Shown here piece after piece: positions 37,305-43,967 of a stretch of DNA of 64,000 bases. The notes under the pieces are model-generated. The model did not search any database and was not told the DNA's origin. It saw only the letters and a program-made list of their open reading frames with translations. Position 1 is the first letter of the stretch; each line of letters opens with the position of its first letter. Source of the stretch: Thiothrix fructosivorans (lineage in GTDB: Bacteria; Pseudomonadota; Gammaproteobacteria; Thiotrichales; Thiotrichaceae); the NCBI RefSeq assembly GCF_017349355.1, contig NZ_JAFMPM010000006.1:186001-250000 (forward strand). The letters are read 5' to 3'. The position numbers and the translations under genes were made by a program.

Positions 37305-38159
37305 ATGACTGATACCAACGAACAAACTTACAGCAATACCTGTGATGCCATTATTCGCTCCAGCAAACGCATTACCGATACCAAAACGGATGAGGTGCGT
37401 GAGCTGGTGTTGACCATCCATGACCCAGCGTTCCGGGCAATGCCGGGGCAGAACATTGGCGTGCTGGTGGAAGGCAAGCACCCGTTTGGCAACCGCTTCC
37501 ATCACCGCTATTACAGCGTGTTATCGGTACAGCCGCATGGCGAAGGCGCTGACATTGAAATTCTGGTGCGGCGTTGTTCTTATATCGACGAGGTGTCGGG
37601 CGAAGAATACCCGGGCATTGCCTCTAACTATTTGTGCGATGCTGCACCGGGCAAGCAGATTACCCTGACCGGGCCTTACAAGGCGGCGTTCAAAGTGCCA
37701 GCGGATAACACCAGCAACTTGTTGATGATTGGGACAGGGACTGGGATTGCGCCCTTCCGCACCTTGATCAAGTCGATTTACGCGCAACATCAGGGCTGGA
37801 AAGGGCAAGTGCGGCTGTTTTACGGCGCGAACAGTGGCTTGGATGCGCTGTACATGAACGACCAGAACAACGATTTGACCAACTATTACGATCAGGCTAC
37901 TTTTGAGGCGTATCAGGCGATTGACCCGCAATCGTGGCGCGATGCGTCTGGCAATCTGGGCAAGAGTCTGGCGGAAAACGGCGCGAAAACGTGGGTAATG
38001 ATGCAGATGCCGAACACCTACGTTTACCTCGCCGGGTTGAAGAAACAGGTGGCGGTGCTGGATAAGGTGATGGGCGAACTGGCGGGTTCGGCGGCGAACT
38101 GGCAGGCGTTGAAGAACCGGCTGGTGGCAGATGGGCGTTGGGCGGAGTTGGTGTATTAA
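37305..38159 (+). CDS. ferredoxin-NADP+ reductase-like flavoprotein
   Basis: A 284-residue FAD/NAD(P)-binding protein. The FAD motif RYYSVLS (about residue 66) and the nucleotide-binding GTGTGIAPFRTLIKS fit the ferredoxin-NADP reductase superfamily; the ending WAELVY resembles the C-terminal aromatic that stacks on FAD in plant-type FNRs. ATG 37305 has GAGAGGA upstream and is preferred to 37290. As the last gene of the rnf-PFOR operon it likely exchanges electrons between ferredoxin/flavodoxin and NADP(H), complementing the NAD-linked Rnf. Confidence 0.85.
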   Translation: MTDTNEQTYSNTCDAIIRSSKRITDTKTDEVRELVLTIHDPAFRAMPGQNIGVLVEGKHPFGNRFHHRYYSVLSVQPHGEGADIEILVRRCSYIDEVSGEEYPGIASNYLCDAAPGKQITLTGPYKAAFKVPADNTSNLLMIGTGTGIAPFRTLIKSIYAQHQGWKGQVRLFYGANSGLDALYMNDQNNDLTNYYDQATFEAYQAIDPQSWRDASGNLGKSLAENGAKTWVMMQMPNTYVYLAGLKKQVAVLDKVMGELAGSAANWQALKNRLVADGRWAELVY

Positions 38160-38170
38160 CTCGACGGATT

Positions 38171-38228
38171 AGCTCCCTTCACCCCTTGCGGGGGAAGGGC
38201 TGGGGATGGGGGGTTAGGTTCGGAGTGA
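38171..38228 (+). repeat. C-rich dispersed repeat, copy A
   Basis: AG-CCCTTCACCCCTTGCGGGGG-AAGGG...GGGGATGGGG...TTCGGAGTGA. Same unit as 42497-42554, and inverted at 38341-38384 (partial) and 42241-42303. It overlaps the 3' end of the SEFIR gene and supplies its last codons and stop. Confidence 0.85.
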
Positions 38229-40922
38229 TAACCCCTGCAATTCCTCCAGCTCTTTATCGCGGCGGTGATAACCCGTTTCTTTAATGAGTTTGGCGGCGGC
38301 GGCAATGTGGTACGCAGGGTCAGCCGCTGCGCGGCTATTCCCCCCTTCCCCAACCCTTCCCCCGCAAGGGGGGCAGGGAGCAAGAGACTCCGCCACCAAC
38401 AACCGCGCCATCTCCAAATGATAATCCGTCAAATGCAGCCGCATCCCGCTGCCGTCGGCGATGTCGAACACTTCCTGCAAATCCTGTCGGGCACTGGCGA
38501 AGTTGTGGGTGTGGCGGTGCAGCGCAGCGCGGGCGAGCAGACCGCGTGATAAGTCAGTTCTCCTTTCTAAAGTTCGTGAAGCTGCAATAGCTTGATCTAT
38601 ATTATCAATAGCCGAAAGAAATTTTCCATGCTTCAGAAATTTACGACCATTTGCAAGTTTATTCAGTGAAGCGTCTATTAATAATTCTTCGGCTTGATTT
38701 ATAGGCAAGATCACTGTTCTTTCATCATTTAGAAGATCATCAAATTTAGAAAAAACTCCACGAGATAAGAACACATTACCCCTAGTCGTAACTGTTCCCC
38801 AGTTTTTTTGAGAAAATGGGATATTTTGATTAGATACAGTATATTTTTCTAAAAAATTCTTACTCTCAAAAATACTTTTTTTTGCTGTCAACTCATTTCC
38901 AAGTAAAAACTGAAGCTCACCAATATCGCTGGCTAAAATCGCAGCGTCCACCCAATTCTTCTCATTTGAATAAATTAATAGTGCTTTCTTTGAAACCTTT
39001 AAGGCTTCTTCTAATCGACCTAATGCATACAAATTCATGCTAAGCCACCTTAATAGTTTCCCCTGCCAATAAAAGCTTATTTTATTAGTTAATAACTGCC
39101 ACTGCTCATCAAATAAATGAGCTAAAACACTTAGATTATCACTGAATGCTCCTAACTTAATGGTAATGTATGCATTACTTTTCCGATGAATACGTATCCA
39201 ATAAACCTCCTCCAACGCCTGCTGATGCAACCCCGCCGCACACCCATGCGCCACCGCACTGAACAGCGGCTGCATTTCCTCCAGCGTATCGGGAAGCTCT
39301 TTCTCCGGCAGGGCTTTGTAGTATTCGTACAGCCATTCATGCGCTTGCTGCCACGCTTGCGGCTGCTGGGTTTGCAATTGCCCGCCGAAGTATTCGCGGA
39401 TCAGCGGGTGGCAGTCGAGGTCGCCGCCGCCGTCATGCTGCGACAACAGGTGGTGTTCTTCGCGCAAACTGGCGATGGCTTCCAACCATTCGTCTTCATC
39501 AATGCCTGCGGTCAGGTGCGGAATTTGCGCATCCCACAGCATGTGCAGCACCTCTTGCCCGATGGGGTGGTCGAACAGCCCCAACAAGTGCAGCAATGCC
39601 AGTTCCGGCTCGCCCGCCAACCATTCCGCGTAAGCCTGCATCACCTTGAAGGCGTGGCGGCTGTCGCGGTTGCCCGTGGGTTTGACCAAAGCCTTGAGCG
39701 TGTCGCGCTTGCGTACATCGCCCTGATGCCGCAGCCGCAACACATTCCCCAGCAAACTCAACGCCAGCGCATGACCGCCGTATTCGCGCACCGCCTTGCC
39801 CAGTTCCGCCGCACTGCCCATGACCCCCAGCGATTGCAGCAACTGGATGCCATCCGCCGCCGTCAGGTTTTGCAAATCGTGGCGGATGACGGTAGGCGCG
39901 TCGCGGTCACTGAGTTCATGCAGCGCAATCCGCGTGGTGATAATGCACAAACCGCACGGATGGCGGGCAAGCTGGCGCAGCAACTGGCGGATGGCTTTGT
40001 CCTTGAGTTCGCCGCGCATTGCCGCACCACCGTGTTGCAGCGGCTCCAGACCGTCCAATACCAGCACGTAGCGTTTGCCGTGCAGCAACTCTGCAAGGTG
40101 ATCGCCCTTGTCCTCCTCCGACGCAAACCGTTCGCGGGTCGAACCCAGCTTGGCAAACGCATGGCTGAAAAACGGCGTGGCGGAAGTCTGCTTGTCTTCG
40201 CTTGACCCTTGCGAATAGAACGACCACGCGATTAGCACCGGAATGTCGGTGGTGTGGTCGAGCCAGTGGCGCAGGAGTTTGGTTTTGCCTGTGCCGCCGG
40301 GGGCGATGAATTGGATGATGCGGGTGGTGGTGTTTGCCCATGCGTTGGTGAGGAGTTGCAGTTCGGCGGAGCGTCCGAAGAAGCCGCCTTTGACGGTGGG
40401 GAGGCGGTCGGAGTGGATGACAGTTGGCGTGTGTCCGTTCGCGGCAGGTAAGGAACGGATTTCCCCCAACGGCGGCGCAATGTATTCAGCTTGCCCCGTC
40501 AGCACACGGTACAACTTGTCGTAATCACTGGGCAGGCAATACGTCGAATAAGGTTTCAGTGTTAGCGGCACATGCTCCAAACTGCCATGCGTCGGAATTA
40601 GCGGGATGAACTTGGTGTTGCGGTAATAGTGATCGTACAACGTTTGCGAAATCACCACACCTTCAAATGTCACACCACGCCCGCCCTCAGTTTCCTGCCC
40701 ACGGTAACGCCGCAAATAAGTTTCGGTGCAAACCAGCAACACAAAATCAGCCGCTTCGATTTGGTTTTCCATCCAACGTTGCCAGCCTTCGGGCGGAAAG
40801 CCGTTGATGTATTGGTCTATCAGGCACTCCAGCCCATCTGTGCGCAAACGGTCAGACACACCCCGAACAAAATCCCGATGCGCGTCCGAATCGTGGCTGT
40901 AACTGATGAAAACCCTGGTCAT
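38214..40922 (-). CDS. SEFIR-STAND NTPase-TPR protein, probable defence or signalling
   Basis: A 902-residue multidomain protein. Residues 1-150 form a SEFIR (TIR-like) domain (TRVFISYSHDSDAHRDFV). A GR-x-x-EL motif (FFGRSAELQLL, ~182) starts a STAND ATPase module with Walker A APGGTGKT (207-214) and Walker B RYVLVLDG (284-291). The C-terminal third is TPR-like helical repeats. TIR/SEFIR-STAND proteins are known in antiphage defence: the repeats sense, the NTPase oligomerises, the SEFIR domain acts, often on NAD+. Two oddities: codons ~577-787 (38560-39190) are strikingly AT-rich versus the rest, suggesting exchange of the sensor segment; and the end carries an in-frame C-rich repeat (APCPPCGGRVGEGG), with the stop also from a repeat. 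Not operonic. Confidence 0.85.
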   Translation of the reverse strand: MTRVFISYSHDSDAHRDFVRGVSDRLRTDGLECLIDQYINGFPPEGWQRWMENQIEAADFVLLVCTETYLRRYRGQETEGGRGVTFEGVVISQTLYDHYYRNTKFIPLIPTHGSLEHVPLTLKPYSTYCLPSDYDKLYRVLTGQAEYIAPPLGEIRSLPAANGHTPTVIHSDRLPTVKGGFFGRSAELQLLTNAWANTTTRIIQFIAPGGTGKTKLLRHWLDHTTDIPVLIAWSFYSQGSSEDKQTSATPFFSHAFAKLGSTRERFASEEDKGDHLAELLHGKRYVLVLDGLEPLQHGGAAMRGELKDKAIRQLLRQLARHPCGLCIITTRIALHELSDRDAPTVIRHDLQNLTAADGIQLLQSLGVMGSAAELGKAVREYGGHALALSLLGNVLRLRHQGDVRKRDTLKALVKPTGNRDSRHAFKVMQAYAEWLAGEPELALLHLLGLFDHPIGQEVLHMLWDAQIPHLTAGIDEDEWLEAIASLREEHHLLSQHDGGGDLDCHPLIREYFGGQLQTQQPQAWQQAHEWLYEYYKALPEKELPDTLEEMQPLFSAVAHGCAAGLHQQALEEVYWIRIHRKSNAYITIKLGAFSDNLSVLAHLFDEQWQLLTNKISFYWQGKLLRWLSMNLYALGRLEEALKVSKKALLIYSNEKNWVDAAILASDIGELQFLLGNELTAKKSIFESKNFLEKYTVSNQNIPFSQKNWGTVTTRGNVFLSRGVFSKFDDLLNDERTVILPINQAEELLIDASLNKLANGRKFLKHGKFLSAIDNIDQAIAASRTLERRTDLSRGLLARAALHRHTHNFASARQDLQEVFDIADGSGMRLHLTDYHLEMARLLVAESLAPCPPCGGRVGEGGNSRAAADPAYHIAAAAKLIKETGYHRRDKELEELQGLSLRT
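38341..38384 (-). repeat. C-rich dispersed repeat, copy B (inside coding sequence)
   Basis: Partial inverted copy of the C-rich unit, lacking the TCACTCCGAAC end. It lies in frame within the C-terminus of the SEFIR-STAND gene and is translated as roughly SLAPCPPCGGRVGEGG. Confidence 0.8.
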
Positions 40923-41002
40923 GTGAGCAAGCCCTGTTCACTTTACAATGGGCTTGATAATACCGTTTATCGGCGATTTTGTCTGGTTTATCGACAAAAA
41001 TC

Positions 41003-42216
41003 CCAGGGCGAGCGCATATAAACTTTCCCAAAAACAAGGAAGTTAGCGACACTATCCACTTTGCCCTGAAAGGAAAGCGGATGAGTGCCAGTTTGTTAGA
41101 CCACTTTGCCTCTCTCGCCGATCCACGGATAGAACGCAATAAACGCCATGAGCTATTGGACATACTGGTATTGGTCATCAGCGCGGTTTGTAGCAATGCC
41201 AAAGGTTGGGAGACGATAGAAGAATTCGGTCATACCAAACTGGAGTGGTTACGTCAGTTTGTCCCCTTAGCCAATGGAGTGCCGTCGCATGACTGTATCC
41301 AATACGTGATGTGCCGCCTGTCTCCCGTCCAGTTTCGCGAATGCTTTATCAACTGGACACAGGCAGTTAAGCAAACAGTCGGTGATGAAATCATTGCGCT
41401 TGACGGCAAAACGGCGCGTGGTTCACGCGACCGCGCAAATGCCTTGAATCCTCTCCACATGGTGACGGCGTGGGCATGTGAAAGCCGTTTGGTACTGGCA
41501 CAAGAAGCGACTGACGAGAAGTCCAATGAAATCACCGCCATCCCCAAATTGCTGGCCTTGCTGGAGCTAAAAGGCTGCATCGTCACGGTGGATGCGATGG
41601 GCTGCCAACGCACCATTGCTGAGCAAATTGTGGCACAAAAAGGCGATTACGTGATGGGACTAAAAGGCAACCAAAGCAACCTACACGAAGCGGTTGACGA
41701 TTACTTTACTACCGCACAACAGTTTGATTTCAAAGCTGTTCCCCATGACTATACCGAAGAAGTCGACAAAGACCACGGCAGGCTGGAAATTCGCCGTTAC
41801 TGGATCACAGAAGACCTTTCCACCTTGCCAAACCCCGATGGGTGGGCGGGTTTGCGCAGCATCGGCATGGTGGAACGCGAATGCATCCAAGGGGGCAACA
41901 CTATACGGGAACGGCGTTTTTTCATTGCCTCCATTCCCGCCGATGCTAAACGCTTCGCCAAAGCCGTCCGGGGGCATTGGGGAATTGAGAATACCCTGCA
42001 CTGGCGACTGGATGTCACACTTTCAGAAGATGCCAGCCGTATCCGCAAGGGTAACAGCCCCGCGATGATGACCAGCATCCGCCATTTGAGCATCAACCTC
42101 TTTGAGCGCGAAGGCTCCAAGCTCAGTTTGCCCAAGAAGCTGAACAAAGCTGCATGGGATGATGCCTATCGCGCTAAGGTCTTATTCGCTTAAGAATTTA
42201 TATGCGCTCGCCCTGG
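41003..42216 (+). mobile_element. ISAs1-family insertion sequence, complete
   Basis: A 1214-bp element with perfect 20-bp terminal inverted repeats (CCAGGGCGAGCGCATATAAA at 41003-41022 and its complement at 42197-42216), flanked by 8-bp direct target duplications CAAAAATC at 40995-41002 and 42217-42224. It contains one transposase gene. Intact ends, duplication and gene suggest a recent insertion, between the SEFIR gene promoter region and a C-rich repeat. Confidence 0.93.
41081..42193 (+). CDS. ISAs1-family (DDE) transposase
   Basis: A 370-residue transposase of the ISAs1/H-repeat type. The DDE catalytic blocks are visible: IALDGKTARGS, TVDAMGCQ and HWGIENTLHWRLDV. The N-terminal SLLDHFASLADPRIERNKRH is typical of the family. 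ATG 41081 with AGGAAAG upstream is preferred to 40979, which lies outside the element's inverted repeat. The stop is three bases before the right inverted repeat. Confidence 0.93.
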   Translation: MSASLLDHFASLADPRIERNKRHELLDILVLVISAVCSNAKGWETIEEFGHTKLEWLRQFVPLANGVPSHDCIQYVMCRLSPVQFRECFINWTQAVKQTVGDEIIALDGKTARGSRDRANALNPLHMVTAWACESRLVLAQEATDEKSNEITAIPKLLALLELKGCIVTVDAMGCQRTIAEQIVAQKGDYVMGLKGNQSNLHEAVDDYFTTAQQFDFKAVPHDYTEEVDKDHGRLEIRRYWITEDLSTLPNPDGWAGLRSIGMVERECIQGGNTIRERRFFIASIPADAKRFAKAVRGHWGIENTLHWRLDVTLSEDASRIRKGNSPAMMTSIRHLSINLFEREGSKLSLPKKLNKAAWDDAYRAKVLFA

Positions 42217-42240
42217 CAAAAATCCCCTCTGTCTCCCCGT

Positions 42241-42303
42241 TCACTCCGAACTTCCCCCCCCCATCCCCAACCCCTTCCCCCGCAAGGGGTGAAGGGGCTA
42301 AGA
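42241..42303 (-). repeat. C-rich dispersed repeat, copy C
   Basis: Inverted copy, complete: TCACTCCGAAC, a run of C, ATCCCCAACCCC, TTCCCCCGCAAGGGG, TGAAGGGGCTAAGAG. It lies 25 bp after the ISAs1 element and overlaps the end of the DUF559 remnant, providing its stop codon. Confidence 0.85.
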
Positions 42304-42480
42304 GGCGTGGTGACTGCGTTGTAAGGCTTGGCGGATTTGTTGTAAAACGGCTTCTTGGTGATTCAGTATTTCGTGATTCCAAAAGCGCAGTACTTGAAAC
42401 TGTTGTTGCTGCATCCAGTTATTGTTTTCTTTTTGCATTTTATCAGTGTCAGTAACTTTATCTGACCATGCAATTCACGC
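42298..42480 (-). pseudogene. DUF559 endonuclease remnant (C-terminal part)
   Basis: Minus-strand sequence encodes DKMQKENNNWMQQQQ then FQVLRFWNHEILNHQEAVL, ending at a stop at 42298. VLRFWN followed by a terminal helix is the signature of DUF559 (Vsr/MTES_1575-like) endonuclease domains. An upstream ELHGQ fragment lies in another frame, so there is also a frameshift, and the N-terminal half is missing, replaced by C-rich repeat D. About one third of a normal gene remains. Confidence 0.78.
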
Positions 42481-42496
42481 TGACAAAATATACTTC

Positions 42497-42554
42497 TTAG
42501 CCCCTTCACCCCTTGCGGGGGAAGGGGGTGGGGATGGGGGGAAGTTCGGAGTGA
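42497..42554 (+). repeat. C-rich dispersed repeat, copy D
   Basis: Complete direct-orientation copy, beginning TTAGCCCCTTCACC and ending GTTCGGAGTGA. With copy C it brackets the DUF559 remnant in inverted orientation and truncates an antitoxin-like gene on its other side. Confidence 0.85.
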
Positions 42555-42629
42555 CACAGCACAGCACATCACCAAACTTGTGACCCGTTGGTGGGTGTCT
42601 TCTGGCAATCTGACGGTGATTACGCCCAT
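42555..42629 (-). pseudogene. truncated ribbon-helix-helix antitoxin start
   Basis: An ATG at 42629 with a strong GGAGG upstream opens MGVITVRLPEDTHQRVTSL, which is the beginning of a ribbon-helix-helix antitoxin (beta strand VITVRLPE then helix). After about 20 codons the frame runs into C-rich repeat D and then out-of-frame DUF559 sequence. The original antitoxin body and any toxin are gone. Confidence 0.6.
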
Positions 42630-42757
42630 AACGCCTCCTTGATATGACCTGCTTACAAGATTAGTACATATTAGCTTGTGAATGATAACTTCTGCTTTAT
42701 GTTCTAAACTACACTTTAGACAAAAGCCACTTTTCACTTAAACAGGTTTCACAGACG

Positions 42758-43948
42758 ATGATTCCCCCCATCCTCCGTCAGACATCCGCCTTAATCCTTG
42801 CCCGACGGCAACCCGAATACCGCCGTTTCCTGCACACTCGCATCGACTTCGGCGAACAACTGATCGGCATCAAAGGCGCACGCGGTTGTGGCAAGACCAC
42901 CGTGCTGCTGCAACACGCACAAAGCTGCGGCTTGGAAGCCTCCCGCATCCTGTACATTGCGTGTGACCACCCGGCGATGGTGGATGTGGATTTGTATGCC
43001 TTGGCGCAAACCTTTTACCAAGAAGGCGGGCAACTGCTGCTGATTGACGAAATCCACAAGCGCAAGGGCTTTGCCGTTCATCTCAAGGCGATCCGCGATA
43101 CCTTTGATTTGCAGGTGATCTTTTCCGGCTCGTCGGCGTTGCGGTTGGAACACGAACTGGCGGATTTGTCGCGGCGTGCAGTAGTACATGAATTGCCCGT
43201 ACTGTCATTGCGTGAATTCATGGAAATCGAAACCGGGCAACGTTTCGCGGCTTATGCCCTGCCCGACATCCTCGCCAATCACGCCAACCTTGCGGCAAAC
43301 GTCATGCAAACGCTGCGCCCGATTGAACAGTTCAAGAAATACCTGCGTTACGGTGCTTACCCGTTCTACCGCGAATCGCTGGATAATTACACCAGCAAGC
43401 TGCTGGAAGTCATCAACCTGACGATTGATTCCGACCTTGCCAGCCTCTACAGCATCGCCTCCGACAAACTGGATAAGCTGAAAAAGCTGCTGTACATGCT
43501 GTGCAGCACTGACCCGGTGGAATTGAACATTTCCAAACTGAGCACGGGGGTGGGTACATCCTGGCCGACGCTTTCACGCTATCTCGACAGCATGAGCGCG
43601 GGCAGTCTGGTGCATATCGTGCGCGGTGGCAGCGGGATGCGCACCGTCAATAAGCCCGACAAGTTGTTGCTGGACAACACCAACCTGTTTTACGCGCTGT
43701 GTGCCAGCCCCAATGTCGGCTCGCTGCGCGAAAGTTTTTTTGTCTCGCAACTGGGTTATCAGCATCAGGTGCATTACCACGACAAGGGCGATTTTGTGGT
43801 GGATGAGCGTTGGGTATTTGAAATCGGTGGTGCGGGCAAAACCCTCAAACAGCTTGCCAATCACCCGGATGGTTATGCGGTGGTTGATGATGTGGTCATC
43901 GGCGATGGCAGGCGGATTCCGTTGTGGTTGTTTGGGATGTTGTATTGA
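42758..43948 (+). CDS. AAA-family ATPase (AAA_14/DUF4143-like)
   Basis: A 396-residue P-loop ATPase of the type with an AAA_14 N-terminal module and a C-terminal nuclease-fold-like DUF4143 region. Walker A is GARGCGKT (40-47), Walker B LLLIDEIHK (around Asp98-Glu99), sensor FSGSSALRLE; the C-terminal part has FVVDERWVFEIGG, resembling the degenerate PD-(D/E)XK end of this family. Such ATPases are widespread, often in accessory islands, and have no settled role. It stands alone between repeat D and glnE (convergent with the latter). Confidence 0.85.
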   Translation: MIPPILRQTSALILARRQPEYRRFLHTRIDFGEQLIGIKGARGCGKTTVLLQHAQSCGLEASRILYIACDHPAMVDVDLYALAQTFYQEGGQLLLIDEIHKRKGFAVHLKAIRDTFDLQVIFSGSSALRLEHELADLSRRAVVHELPVLSLREFMEIETGQRFAAYALPDILANHANLAANVMQTLRPIEQFKKYLRYGAYPFYRESLDNYTSKLLEVINLTIDSDLASLYSIASDKLDKLKKLLYMLCSTDPVELNISKLSTGVGTSWPTLSRYLDSMSAGSLVHIVRGGSGMRTVNKPDKLLLDNTNLFYALCASPNVGSLRESFFVSQLGYQHQVHYHDKGDFVVDERWVFEIGGAGKTLKQLANHPDGYAVVDDVVIGDGRRIPLWLFGMLY

Positions 43949-43967
43949 GCACGGCAAGGCAAGCTGT

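Noticed and set aside
39186-40205. 339-codon plus-strand frame inside the SEFIR-STAND gene
   Set aside because: Antisense to the STAND ATPase coding region; low-complexity Arg/Gln/Leu content and no family features.
38171-42554. CRISPR array formed by the C-rich repeats
   Set aside because: Only four copies in both orientations with irregular, large spacing and no cas genes.
42363-42737. 124-codon minus-strand frame through repeat D
   Set aside because: It is a chance fusion of an antitoxin start, a C-rich repeat and out-of-frame DUF559 sequence, described here as two remnants instead.
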